Assembly (NCBI GenBank): GCA_002385885.1
Contig: DGEI01000029.1
Span: 1-30,546, forward strand
Direction: 5' to 3'
Length of the DNA stretch: 30,546 nucleotides
From: Firmicutes bacterium UBA3930
Lineage (GTDB): Bacteria > Bacillota > Clostridia > Caldicoprobacterales > Caldicoprobacteraceae
A model generated the notes under the pieces. That model ran no database searches. It was not told where the DNA came from and saw only the letters and a program-made list of their open reading frames with translations. Of the stretch, positions 16,526 to 24,546 are shown piece after piece. Positions within the stretch are counted from its first letter, which is position 1; each line of letters begins with the position of its first letter. Position numbers and translations under genes: made by a program.

Positions 16526-17608
16526 TCATTCTTCATCTTGCAGCTTGTCTTTTTTGAATAAAGAGAATAACAGCAATATAAAAGGAATAACAACCTGGAA
16601 CGGTATGGAATAATAAGCCCATACATTACCGGTCCAGGAAAAGAGCTCGAATATATTCTCGTGAATCCATAAAGAGAGAATAACTGAGAATGCTACAATA
16701 CATGAAGTGAATATCCTGTAATCCTTTGCCCCGGTAAGCTGGCTTAAACTTATAACGGCAGCATATATAGCACATGTAATCTTTATACCTCCGCCGATTA
16801 TCATGATAACATCAAAGAGCGGTTCAAGGTTTATGCCCGGGAATAGAACAGAAGTCAAATGAGGAACAAAGGTGGCCTGTTCTAAAAAATGACTTTCCAG
16901 TATGATAATATTTCTGAAAAAAATATAGAGAAACAGTACGGTGACCAATAACGTGGATAGAGTTGTAATTTTTTTTAAATGTCTTTTGTTGTTTAGGTAT
17001 GGAAATATGGTTAAAAATACAACAGCCTCCCCAAAGGGAAAGGTAAGCAGATTCAAACTTTCTTTTATTACAGGTTTTATCCCGTTTTCCAATACAGGAA
17101 GAAAGGCGGTAAAGTCATGGGTAGTTACGATACTGGCGCCAATAATAGTTGATAAAAACGGAATAAATGGTACAAGGATTTCACTTATCCTTCCCATGAC
17201 TTCTATACCACTGTTAGCTGCATATATTATTGAAAGGGCGAAGAGTGCAATTATTACTTCCATAGGTGTCCGGGGATATGTGGTTGTCACCAGGAATGAA
17301 CCGAAGTCTCTAAACACCAGTGAAGCCAGATGTATAAAATACCATATATAGAATACAGCCACTACAGAGCCTATAGCATTTCCAAACCGGTCTCTTAAAA
17401 TTTCCACCAGTGTTCTGGAAGGATTCAATAGTACAATCAATGAGTATAATGTTATCAGCAGCAAGCCTCCTGTCCCGCTTATAAGTATAGCAAGCCATCC
17501 ATCGGCTTTTGCTTCCGTTCCCGGATTTATGATTAATCTGCTTCCAAGGAGAAAACCTGTCATAAGTAAAAATAACTGTAAACCTGATATTCTGGCCTTT
17601 TCCATCAC
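16526..17608 (-). CDS. gerKB: GerKB, germinant receptor B subunit (spore permease)
   Basis: A 360-residue integral membrane protein of the GerAB/Spore_permease family (APC transporter fold), the germinant-binding subunit in the spore inner membrane. About ten hydrophobic helices are seen. Family patterns include the opening ISGLQLFLLMTGFLLGS, YPRTPMEV and FPFGEAVVF. It is the last gene of a leftward operon. Its ATG overlaps the stop of the small gene upstream by ATGA, so all subunits are translated together. Family length is about 360-370. The germinant cannot be told from the sequence. Confidence 0.9.
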   Translation of the reverse strand: MMEKARISGLQLFLLMTGFLLGSRLIINPGTEAKADGWLAILISGTGGLLLITLYSLIVLLNPSRTLVEILRDRFGNAIGSVVAVFYIWYFIHLASLVFRDFGSFLVTTTYPRTPMEVIIALFALSIIYAANSGIEVMGRISEILVPFIPFLSTIIGASIVTTHDFTAFLPVLENGIKPVIKESLNLLTFPFGEAVVFLTIFPYLNNKRHLKKITTLSTLLVTVLFLYIFFRNIIILESHFLEQATFVPHLTSVLFPGINLEPLFDVIMIIGGGIKITCAIYAAVISLSQLTGAKDYRIFTSCIVAFSVILSLWIHENIFELFSWTGNVWAYYSIPFQVVIPFILLLFSLFKKDKLQDEE

Positions 17609-17838
17609 TTTACTACTCCTATCATTTTAAATATCCATTGTATCCATTCTGCAGGGCTGGCGGGCCTTCTTCCTGCTGCCAGCAGGAGTCCTATGACAAG
17701 ACTGGACGCCGTAATCACAACATAGGTAATAAGCACCTTTATCGATTCCTTATTTGATATTAGTCTTCGCAAATTATATAATTCCATAATGATAAAAGCT
17801 AATAAAACCGAAAGCATGTTATAGTTCATAATTATCAT
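17605..17838 (-). CDS. Small two-helix membrane protein, GerD-type (D) subunit of the germinant receptor
   Basis: A 77-residue protein with two transmembrane helices (about residues 8-22 and 32-55) and a short C-terminal tail with an AEWIQWIF segment. It lies between gerKC and gerKB, with ATGA overlaps at both ends, which is strong evidence that it is a real, co-translated gene. Its size and layout match the small D subunits reported in some gerA-type operons of Bacillales, which modulate receptor function; the match here is by size, topology and position, not sequence. ATG 17838 and the nearby Met-4 codon are both possible starts. Confidence 0.75.
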   Translation of the reverse strand: MIIMNYNMLSVLLAFIIMELYNLRRLISNKESIKVLITYVVITASSLVIGLLLAAGRRPASPAEWIQWIFKMIGVVK

Positions 17839-18995
17839 TCATCTTTCTTCATCGGGCTTTTTATTAGCCCTGTTTGCCTGATTTTTATATCAACCCATAC
17901 ATCGACCGGCAACCGGCTGAAGATATCATTCCATTTATCCATAACCTTTTTCCAGTATTGGGGATAATATTTGTGTACAAGTTCACCAAATCCAAATATG
18001 TCGCTGGAATAGTCTTTTTGAGCTTTCGTTAGTGCCATATTGATTTCCTTTTTAACCTCCTGGCTTATCTTTTTTTCTATTATGCGTATATCCTCAGGAC
18101 TATTTAGTGTTTCTTTCCCTATATATTCACTTATGTTTCCTTCAAGACGCATTTGGATTGATAGTTTAGCCGGTTCACCGTTTTTAAATATAACATTCTT
18201 TTTTCCGCTTGATTGTATTATTTCTACCGATATTTTACTGTTGTTTACTGAACAACTGACAGTGGTATGTTTTACCTTATCTGTTACAAACAAATAACCC
18301 CGTGTTTGATATTGATCCAGCCATCCGACCAGTTTGCCGTTCATAAATACGGCTGTACCTTCTGTTTTGACAGTTTTGTCGTCCAACCTTGTTATTTGGC
18401 CGATGGTAGCCTGCCTGCATTCGTTTTTTATATCCTTGAATAGTTCAATTAACATTTTTCGTTCTACTTTTGCTCTTATAGCTGTATTTTCTGCCGTTCC
18501 TTTTATGTACATTGCCGGGATGGTATCCATGTCAGGCTGTATTTTCAAAATTTGTTCGGGGGTTGCCCCTCTTGCAACCAGCACATCTGCCAGATAATTT
18601 GCCTGATAATCCCTGTGTAGATAATCGAGGGTTTCATTGATACCGTCTTTACAGAACCTCTCTCCGAGAATCAAAACCTGGGTTGTGCTCAAAAACAGTC
18701 GTTTATCAATTATTGATTTCATGCTTATTAATGCATCGTAAATAGTTTCACCTTTATACGACTTAACATATACCGGCTTAATCTGAGCCGATCCTCCTCC
18801 ACCCCCATGGGTTGATGATGTTAACTGCACGGCTGCAGGTTCTGCAACCTGTACTGTTACAATAATTTTTCCATCTTCGTCTTTATCTATTCCCAGTGCC
18901 GTTACTATGTTAATATCGGTTAGATCCGTGTTGTCCCAGCAACCCGGGAGCAGTATTGACAGCATAAATAAAATGGCCAGCTTACTTATCTTCAC
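17835..18995 (-). CDS. gerKC: GerKC, germinant receptor C subunit (Ger(x)C lipoprotein)
   Basis: A 386-residue Ger(x)C-family lipoprotein, the outer-face subunit of a germinant receptor in the spore inner membrane. The signal peptide ends in a clear lipobox, LLPGC, with Cys19 followed by the hallmark WD (GCWD). Next comes the family segment INIVTALGIDKDEDGK. The long C-terminal domain includes an EVKKEINMALTKAQKDYSSDIFGFGELVHKYYP stretch (around residues 315-347) typical of the family. It overlaps gerKA by 14 bases and the small D gene by 4. A glycine run (five Gly near residue 66) is a minor curiosity. Confidence 0.92.
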   Translation of the reverse strand: MKISKLAILFMLSILLPGCWDNTDLTDINIVTALGIDKDEDGKIIVTVQVAEPAAVQLTSSTHGGGGGSAQIKPVYVKSYKGETIYDALISMKSIIDKRLFLSTTQVLILGERFCKDGINETLDYLHRDYQANYLADVLVARGATPEQILKIQPDMDTIPAMYIKGTAENTAIRAKVERKMLIELFKDIKNECRQATIGQITRLDDKTVKTEGTAVFMNGKLVGWLDQYQTRGYLFVTDKVKHTTVSCSVNNSKISVEIIQSSGKKNVIFKNGEPAKLSIQMRLEGNISEYIGKETLNSPEDIRIIEKKISQEVKKEINMALTKAQKDYSSDIFGFGELVHKYYPQYWKKVMDKWNDIFSRLPVDVWVDIKIRQTGLIKSPMKKDE

Positions 18996-20568
18996 TTATT
19001 TTTGCCGCCTCCTGACGCTTTATTCCCGCCCTATTTTGCGTATCTCCCTGAAACAAAGCTTTAGGCCGGGTTATCATCGCCCATATTGGTACCAAAATGA
19101 GTGAATCCTTAAGATCGGCCATGGTAAGTGGAGAGAATGGTGTCATGTATGGAATTCCAAAGGAACGCAGCCTGCACAAGTGTATGAGAACTACCACTGC
19201 AGTCAGGGAAATTCCAAGAAAACCAAAGAAATTAGCAATGATTAAAAAAATAAAGCGCACCAGCATGGTTACCCTTATAAGGGGCGGGGTTATAAAGCTG
19301 CAAATGGCAGTTATGGCAACAATTATTACCATAAGGTTACTTGCGATTCCCGCAGCGACCGATGCTTCACCCAACACGATAGCTCCTACTATGCTGAGTG
19401 CCTGTCCCACCGTCCTGGGCATACGTACTCCGGCTTCGCGCAGCAGTTCAAAAGCCATAATCATCAATACAGCTTCGATAAAAGGCGAAAATGGAATTCC
19501 CTGCCGTGAGGCAGCCAGTGTTATTATTAACTTAAATGGTATCACTGTGTGGTGGAAACTGACCAGTGCTACATATAACGCGGGCAGCAGGGTTGATATA
19601 AAAAGCGCCAATAACCGGAGCAGACGCATGAATGAAGCAAAAAAAGCATGATCGTAGTAATCATCGGCTGTCTGTATAGCTTCTACCAACAGGCTGGGGA
19701 CTGTTAAGACATATGGAGTACCATCGCAAAGTATTGCAATCCTGCCTTCCAGCAGCTTTGAAACCAGTTTATCGCATTTTTCGCTGTTTCCTACAAGAGG
19801 GAAAAGAGTGAACTGGTTGTCTGTTATGTACTGTTCTATATACCCGGTATCGAGAATGGCATCGCTTCTGATTTTCAGAATTCTTCTTCGTACCTCTTCA
19901 ATTATTTCATCATTGGCAATGCCTTTGATATAGCATATACAAATATCGGTATTGGTTTGAGTGCCTAATTGCAGCATTTCAAATTTTAAATTTGGATTTT
20001 TAATCCTTTTCCGTATAAGAACCATATTTGTGGAAAGGTTTTCAACAAACCCTTCCCTGGAACCTCTTAATGAAACTTCAGTATCGGGTTCTTCAACCTG
20101 TCTGCCCTGGGGCGCTTTAACTCCCACAGCTAATGCAATTCTGCTACCGTTTATAAAAAGTACTGCATCACCGGATACAATTCTGTATACTGCCTGGCGC
20201 ATACTTTGGGCTTCTTCAATTTCGTTGCTGCTTATGATGCACCTCTTTATAAGCTGATACACGGACTTTGCCCTGTGAAGCTTATCTGTACATGAAAAAT
20301 AATCGAGTATGGGGCGGATCACATCCTGGTTTAGTACTTTTTTATCTACAAAACCGTCAATATATGCCACCAGTATGCAAATACCATTGTCTTCTCCACA
20401 TACTATATCTCTTTGTATATAATCGCTGCATTCAGAAAAAATTGTATTCAGTCTTTCTTTTACTTTGTCAATATTTCGAGGCAATGGCTCATCTGTATCT
20501 GTATATATGGCTCCATTGTCTTTTTCTTGATTATCCAATCCCAAATACTTTTTTATTCTTCTAAACAT
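18982..20568 (-). CDS. gerKA: GerKA, germinant receptor A subunit
   Basis: The first gene of the leftward germination operon, 528 residues. GerA-family A subunits form an oligomeric ion channel in the spore inner membrane that opens on germinant binding. The N-terminal half is soluble and duplicated (two alpha/beta halves up to about residue 290, including CDGTPYVLTVPSLLVEAIQ). The C-terminal half has about five membrane helices, with SRQGIPFSPFIEAVLMIMAFELLREAGVRMP (about residues 344-374), the most conserved family region. A sigma-G-like promoter is immediately upstream; SD-like GGGTGATAAGG precedes ATG 20568. Confidence 0.93.
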   Translation of the reverse strand: MFRRIKKYLGLDNQEKDNGAIYTDTDEPLPRNIDKVKERLNTIFSECSDYIQRDIVCGEDNGICILVAYIDGFVDKKVLNQDVIRPILDYFSCTDKLHRAKSVYQLIKRCIISSNEIEEAQSMRQAVYRIVSGDAVLFINGSRIALAVGVKAPQGRQVEEPDTEVSLRGSREGFVENLSTNMVLIRKRIKNPNLKFEMLQLGTQTNTDICICYIKGIANDEIIEEVRRRILKIRSDAILDTGYIEQYITDNQFTLFPLVGNSEKCDKLVSKLLEGRIAILCDGTPYVLTVPSLLVEAIQTADDYYDHAFFASFMRLLRLLALFISTLLPALYVALVSFHHTVIPFKLIITLAASRQGIPFSPFIEAVLMIMAFELLREAGVRMPRTVGQALSIVGAIVLGEASVAAGIASNLMVIIVAITAICSFITPPLIRVTMLVRFIFLIIANFFGFLGISLTAVVVLIHLCRLRSFGIPYMTPFSPLTMADLKDSLILVPIWAMITRPKALFQGDTQNRAGIKRQEAAKISEDK

Positions 20569-20587
20569 ATCCTTATCACCCAGTTTG

Positions 20588-20617
20588 TAGTATAACCCGC
20601 CTGTTTAAAATGCATTC
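20588..20617 (-). promoter_or_regulatory. Sigma-G-like forespore promoter of the gerK operon
   Basis: On the minus strand GAATG (20613-20617; fits -35 GHATR), 18 bases, then TATACTA (20588-20594; one mismatch from CATNNTA). No sigma-A pair is visible here. Forespore expression by sigma-G is established for gerA-type operons. The leader would be very short, about 13 bases. Confidence 0.45.
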
Positions 20618-20843
20618 GTTATCACATTAGACTGGTTCCGGCTATCTTCCGCTTCGTTAACAGGTTCTAAGCCTTCTCACAAAGTAAGCCCCATTATATT
20701 CTGCCAATAAAAAAGAAATACAAAATATGGATATAGAAATTAAAAAAAGGATGATCTGAGGAATCCTATTATTCACAAAAACAATGAAGAATATAGTATA
20801 ATTCTGTTTAAGACAAAAATGAGCAACAGGTATTCCGTGCCAT
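20618..20843. other. Divergent gap between gerKA and the YbaK-like gene
   Basis: No supported gene. A 65-residue minus-strand frame (20657-20854) contains a hydrophobic stretch but has no SD and overlaps the rightward promoter, so I do not call it. The two divergent promoters at either edge account for the region. Confidence 0.5.
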
Positions 20844-20872
20844 TTGAAAAACATGATAAGAAAATCTATAAT
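20844..20872 (+). promoter_or_regulatory. Sigma-A promoter of the YbaK-like gene
   Basis: TTGAAA (20844-20849), 17 bases, then a perfect TATAAT (20867-20872), 38 bases before the ATG at 20910. Confidence 0.75.
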
Positions 20873-20909
20873 TAATGAAGTTTATTATTGTGTTAAGGGG
20901 GATATTTTA

Positions 20910-21377
20910 ATGTCTATTGAAAGGGTAAGAGATTATTTCAGGCAATGGGGGATGGATGACAAGGTACAGGAATTTGACGTCTCAAGCGCAACTGTTGAGC
21001 TTGCAGCAGCTGCCTTAAACTGCAAGCCCGAACGAATTGCCAAAACTCTTGCATTTAAGGCAGACGGGAGAAGTATACTGATTGTTGTGGCAGGGGATGC
21101 ACGGATAGATAATCAAAAATATAAGGCCAGGTTTAAAGCAAAGGCCAAAATGCTATCTCCTGAGGAGGTGGAAAGCCTGGTTGGACACGCGGTAGGGGGA
21201 GTTTGCCCTTTTGCAGTTAATGAGGGAGTGGAAGTATATCTTGATGAATCTTTAAAGAGGTTTTCAACAGTATTTCCTGCATGCGGAAGCAGTAACAGCG
21301 CTATAGAGCTGACTATAGATGAACTTGAAAAGTATTCAAAATTCAAAGAGTGGGTTGATGTCTGCAAAGTAGTTTAA
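20910..21377 (+). CDS. YbaK/EbsC-family aminoacyl-tRNA deacylase
   Basis: A 155-residue stand-alone trans-editing protein of the YbaK/ProX superfamily, which hydrolyses mischarged tRNAs (for example Cys- or Ala-tRNA-Pro). The conserved catalytic-lysine segment IAKTLAFKADG, the GGVCPFA loop and the late PACGSSNSAIEL motif are present. Its length is normal. The frame is open 22 codons upstream to 20844, but ATG 20910 is chosen: AAGGGGG lies 8 bases upstream, and the promoter's -10 box falls inside the longer version. It is a single-gene unit. Which tRNA it edits is not decidable here. Confidence 0.88.
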   Translation: MSIERVRDYFRQWGMDDKVQEFDVSSATVELAAAALNCKPERIAKTLAFKADGRSILIVVAGDARIDNQKYKARFKAKAKMLSPEEVESLVGHAVGGVCPFAVNEGVEVYLDESLKRFSTVFPACGSSNSAIELTIDELEKYSKFKEWVDVCKVV

Positions 21378-21451
21378 AACAGGCATTTTGAAGGACAAAA
21401 GCAGCATTTGGCTTTATTTCCCCGAAAACTATGTAATAGTCTGCCGGTAAC

Positions 21452-21469
21452 GTTTATTGTACAGTAAAC
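21452..21469. promoter_or_regulatory. 18-bp palindrome upstream of the DUF2935 gene
   Basis: GTTTATTGTACAGTAAAC is symmetric except for one T/G pair (positions 6 and 13) and is centred on TGTACA, 47 bases before the ATG. It sits where a repressor could block the promoter; no regulator is adjacent. Confidence 0.4.
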
Positions 21470-21515
21470 ATAAAATAATAGCATAACCTAAGTATTTATT
21501 GAGGGGAGATAAGCA

Positions 21516-22445
21516 ATGCTTTCATCAAATATTGATTTTGTCCGGCGTTCATTGGATACGCATCTGTTTTTTGCAAGGATCATGAAGGAACACTCATTTT
21601 TTCTCCAGTTAGGTTTTACACCAAGAGATGCAGATTTTGCCCGGCAAGCCGATGGTTTCAGAAAGGCTTTTGATGATCTGTTATGGATGGTCATACTGCT
21701 TTCTGACGGTGTCGTCAGCCCCAGAGTGCTCCGATCGGGAGAAGTGGTAACCCCGTATACTCTTGATGCGGAAAGGGCATCTTCTTTCTATACAGGAGTT
21801 GATATACCGACTGAATTAACACAAGCTGAAGCCGGTTTATCAGGAGGAGACTCAAGGAAGGATAATCGAAAGCTTGAGCAAAAGGTGTTTAATATCAACC
21901 AAAAGGCTATGGACTTGATTGCAGGGCTGATTAAGTTTAAAAATACCGTTTTGTCAAATGTATTATCATGCAATATGTTTACCGTAAATTATCCCTTGCT
22001 GATTGATCATATTTTAAGGGAAGCAAACCTGTATCTGCGAATAATTCAAAGGCTTCAAAAGCGGGAGAACATCATTACGGATATGGAAATATTGGAACAG
22101 GAACTGTTCTGGAACAGGATCATGGGAGAACATGCTAAATTCATCCGCGGGCTGCTTGATCCTACGGAGGAGGAACTATTCAATACAGCAAATGGCTTTG
22201 GAAATCTATTTGACAAACTTATTGCAGAGACCAGGGCTGCTATGAATAAGGCGCTGCCTGCGGAGAAGATCACCGATCAAAACCTTAAAGCAACACAAGC
22301 GATTCGTGACTTCAAAGCCCAGGGAACCCGGGGACTGCTCGGATGCAGGATAAGGTCCATTATTATTCCGCTGCTTGGCGATCACACGCTGCGGGAAGCC
22401 AATCATTATTTACGATTATTAAAAGGATTTAAAGAAAAAATATAA
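21516..22445 (+). CDS. DUF2935 protein, tandem four-helix metal-binding-type bundle
   Basis: A 309-residue all-helical protein of the DUF2935 family, found mostly in spore-forming Firmicutes. It consists of two repeats. FFARIMKEHSFFL (near residue 19) matches FWNRIMGEHAKFI (near 198), and PLLIDHILREANLYLR (near 150) matches PLLGDHTLREANHYLR (near 287). Conserved Glu/His pairs (EH, DH..REA) in each half suggest one ferritin-like metal site per bundle. Function is not established. GAGGGGAG precedes ATG 21516. A terminator follows, so it is a single-gene unit. The central low-complexity stretch (about residues 105-120) is probably a linker. Confidence 0.85.
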   Translation: MLSSNIDFVRRSLDTHLFFARIMKEHSFFLQLGFTPRDADFARQADGFRKAFDDLLWMVILLSDGVVSPRVLRSGEVVTPYTLDAERASSFYTGVDIPTELTQAEAGLSGGDSRKDNRKLEQKVFNINQKAMDLIAGLIKFKNTVLSNVLSCNMFTVNYPLLIDHILREANLYLRIIQRLQKRENIITDMEILEQELFWNRIMGEHAKFIRGLLDPTEEELFNTANGFGNLFDKLIAETRAAMNKALPAEKITDQNLKATQAIRDFKAQGTRGLLGCRIRSIIIPLLGDHTLREANHYLRLLKGFKEKI

Positions 22446-22475
22446 AAATTGAATAGGCCTTTGAAACATTATAAT

Positions 22476-22513
22476 GAAACTCAGCTTTAATCCCGGACTG
22501 AGTTTCTTTTTTA
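22476..22513 (+). terminator. Intrinsic terminator after the DUF2935 gene
   Basis: GAAACTCAG (22476-22484) pairs with CTGAGTTTC (22498-22506); a 13-base loop and then TTTTTT follow. The stem is perfect over 9 bp. Confidence 0.85.
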
Positions 22514-22533
22514 TCTGGATTTCAAAAAATTCT

Positions 22534-22563
22534 CTGTCAAAACTGAATGCTATATATTATAAT
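22534..22563 (+). promoter_or_regulatory. Weak candidate promoter for the cysteine hydrolase gene
   Basis: CTGTCA (22534-22539) and a perfect TATAAT (22558-22563) are 18 bases apart, 41 bases before the ATG. The -35 matches 4 of 6 positions. Confidence 0.4.
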
Positions 22564-22603
22564 TAAATAAAAACCAAACGAATTAATATATGGAGATGTA
22601 GCA

Positions 22604-23179
22604 ATGGAAAAGTACTGTATTTACATTGTTCTTACCAGGATGAATACGACAATAGCCAGGCTGATACGGATAATTAAGAAGGATGATTTTACCCACGCAG
22701 CTATTTCTTTAGATAAACAGCTTAAATACATGTATAGTTTTGGCCGGAAATACACATATATTCCTTTTGTTGGCAGGTTTATTAAAGAAGATATTAATAA
22801 AAAAGCATATAAATTTGGCAAAACTCTATACGGTGCAGTAATTGAGATCGAGGTGTCCAGGCAGCAGTACGATAAGGTCAGGACATTATTGGACTGTTTT
22901 ATTTCAAACGACAAGCTTTATAAATATAATTTCAAGGGATTACTGTATAATTTGCTTGGCAAACCTGCATGTCGTGAGTACAGATTTCTGTGCTCGGAAT
23001 TTGTATATCACATCATAAAAGAAAGTGGAATAACAGATTGCGGAAAACCAAGGAACCTTGTCAGACCGCAGGATTTGTATAACATAAATGGAAATATAAT
23101 ATACAAGGGGAATTTAAGGGATTATAAGATTCTGGATGATGTATGGAAAAAGAATGGCAATAATTTGCATGTAAGTTGA
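22604..23179 (+). CDS. YiiX/NlpC-P60-like papain-fold cysteine hydrolase
   Basis: A 191-residue protein of the permuted NlpC/P60 (YiiX/YebB, LRAT-like) group. The likely catalytic pair is His31 in FTHAAISLD and Cys130 in FLCSEFVYHII, with His before Cys as in the permuted group. Such proteins act on amide or ester bonds of lipids or peptides, and many are uncharacterised. There is no signal peptide or membrane helix, so it is probably cytoplasmic. GGAGATG precedes ATG 22604. The protein is unusually rich in Lys, Tyr and Asn compared with its neighbours. The gene stands alone behind a terminator, giving no functional context. Confidence 0.72.
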   Translation: MEKYCIYIVLTRMNTTIARLIRIIKKDDFTHAAISLDKQLKYMYSFGRKYTYIPFVGRFIKEDINKKAYKFGKTLYGAVIEIEVSRQQYDKVRTLLDCFISNDKLYKYNFKGLLYNLLGKPACREYRFLCSEFVYHIIKESGITDCGKPRNLVRPQDLYNINGNIIYKGNLRDYKILDDVWKKNGNNLHVS

Positions 23180-23214
23180 GGTTTAATAATTTATCTGTTT
23201 GTAAATAAGGCAGT

Positions 23215-23228
23215 CAATCATATGATTG
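23215..23228. repeat. Perfect 14-bp palindrome before the metallo-beta-lactamase gene
   Basis: CAATCATATGATTG is fully symmetric and lies just upstream of the likely start codons of the next gene. It may be an operator or form a small hairpin near the translation start. Confidence 0.4.
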
Positions 23229-23243
23229 TCATTGGAAAGCTTT

Positions 23244-24200
23244 ATGCGGATGAATCGGAGGAAGTGGTCTGGTTTGAACAGAAAAAGACAGGCAAGGAGA
23301 AGACAAACTCCACAGTGGCTTGTAATATTTATAGTATTTATAGTTTTTGCAGTGCTCAAGATATCCGGCGGGGATACTTTTGAGTCGCCCGGTGGAAGTC
23401 CCGATCAGGTTAACAATATACCGGCTGCAACTGCGGAGTATGATTGGGCCGTTTATTTTATCGATGTTGGCCAGGCTGACAGTATTTTGATTAAAGCCAA
23501 AGATCAAGCGATGCTGATCGATGCAGGCAATAATGATGACGGTGAACTGGTAACTGGATTTATTAAAGATTTGGGGATAGATACCCTGGAGTATATTGTA
23601 GCAACCCATCCCCATGAAGATCACATAGGTGGAATGGACACGGTTATAAACACTTTTGAGATAAAAAAGATAATTATGCCTAAAGTTGAGCACAGCACAA
23701 AAACATATGAAGATATGCTCGAAGCTGTATTGAATAACGGGCTGAAGATTACTTCTCCTGTACCGGGTACCAGGTTTGATATAGGCGAGGGAGAGTTTAC
23801 CATACTTGCTCCAAACAGGAGCAGATATGACGATATAAATGATTATTCAGTTGTGATAAAGCTGCAGTACAAAAATACAGCGTTTTTATTCACCGGGGAT
23901 GCGGGCATTGAATCAGAGACTGAGATGCTGGATAAAGGATATGACTTAAAGGCAGACCTGCTGAAAGTTGGACATCACGGCAGCCGGTATTCAACATCAG
24001 AAGAATTTCTGAATGCCGTACAGCCTGAAACAGCCGTTATATCGGTTGCAAAGGATAATATGTATGGACATCCGTCTCCCGAAACAATTGATAGGCTGAG
24101 ACAAGCAGGTGTCAGAGTATACAGGACCGATGAAGCCGGAACCATTGCTGCTGTGAGTGACGGAGAAAAAATAGAAATACACAGCCGTAAGGGGGACTAA
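23244..24200 (+). CDS. ComEC-like metallo-beta-lactamase-fold protein, membrane-anchored
   Basis: A 318-residue protein with a basic N-terminus, one transmembrane helix or signal anchor (WLVIFIVFIVFAVLKI), and an extracytoplasmic MBL domain related to the C-terminal domain of the DNA-uptake protein ComEC. Metal motifs are THPHEDHIGG near residues 120-129, FTGDAG and GHHGSRYS. Family members are probably nucleases or phosphodiesterases; this one lacks the ComEC pore domain. Start choice is uncertain: ATG 23244, ATG 23250, TTG 23226, or TTG 23274 with GGAGG 12 bases upstream. A DUF3006 gene follows 4 bases downstream, a common pairing. Confidence 0.82.
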   Translation: MRMNRRKWSGLNRKRQARRRQTPQWLVIFIVFIVFAVLKISGGDTFESPGGSPDQVNNIPAATAEYDWAVYFIDVGQADSILIKAKDQAMLIDAGNNDDGELVTGFIKDLGIDTLEYIVATHPHEDHIGGMDTVINTFEIKKIIMPKVEHSTKTYEDMLEAVLNNGLKITSPVPGTRFDIGEGEFTILAPNRSRYDDINDYSVVIKLQYKNTAFLFTGDAGIESETEMLDKGYDLKADLLKVGHHGSRYSTSEEFLNAVQPETAVISVAKDNMYGHPSPETIDRLRQAGVRVYRTDEAGTIAAVSDGEKIEIHSRKGD

Positions 24201-24204
24201 AAAA

Positions 24205-24417
24205 ATGCGTGTAATTATAGACAGATTTGAAGGCGATTACGCAGTTTGTCAGGATGAGAACAAAAAAATCATTAATATAGAAAGGGGGCGGCTGCCCCAT
24301 GATGCCTGTGAAGGTTGTGTATTATTAATTCATAACGACAGGATTGAAGTAGATTATGTCGAAACAGAGAAAAGAAAAGAGAAAATAAAAAAACTGATGG
24401 ATTTAATATGGGACTAG
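24205..24417 (+). CDS. DUF3006 small protein
   Basis: A 70-residue protein opening with VIIDRFEGDYAVC, the hallmark of DUF3006, and ending in a charged helix. It is probably a small beta-barrel. It lies 4 bases after the MBL gene, with AAGGGGG upstream of ATG 24205, so the two are co-expressed; DUF3006 commonly follows such MBL proteins, sometimes fused to them. Its role, perhaps helping or inhibiting the partner, is not known. Confidence 0.82.
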   Translation: MRVIIDRFEGDYAVCQDENKKIINIERGRLPHDACEGCVLLIHNDRIEVDYVETEKRKEKIKKLMDLIWD

Positions 24418-24448
24418 TGTAAGGCATGTTTTTTTGAGGAGGTGCGTG

Positions 24449-24511
24449 ATGATACCGCAATTATTCTGCCGCCGGATGGTTGTGTTGACACAGATACCAG
24501 CCGTGTTATAA
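24449..24511 (+). CDS. 20-codon micro-ORF with strong SD, doubtful
   Basis: ATG 24449 is preceded by GAGGAGG with 6-base spacing, but the ORF encodes only 20 residues and contains the promoter of the next operon within it. A different frame over the same bases (24443-24532) also reads like protein. It could be a tiny peptide, a gene remnant or chance. Confidence 0.2.
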   Translation: MIPQLFCRRMVVLTQIPAVL

Positions 24512-24512
24512 T
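24485..24512 (+). promoter_or_regulatory. Consensus sigma-A promoter of the sugar cluster
   Basis: A perfect TTGACA (24485-24490), 16 bases, and a perfect TATAAT (24507-24512), about 80 bases before the first gene. It is the only strong promoter seen for the six-gene run. Confidence 0.75.
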
Positions 24513-24546
24513 AAAGGGGATCAGGTCCATGTAATAAGCGCATATA

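Noticed and set aside
19097..19651. 184-codon plus-strand frame inside gerKA
   Set aside because: It is antisense to the most conserved part of gerKA, with a basic, low-complexity composition and no SD.
20657..20854. 65-residue minus-strand frame with a hydrophobic helix next to gerKA
   Set aside because: No SD before any start codon, and it overlaps the well-supported YbaK promoter; A/T-rich DNA often gives such frames.
21398..21418. Terminator after the YbaK-like gene
   Set aside because: Only a 5-bp AAAGC/GCTTT stem with a weak T-tract; not enough to call.
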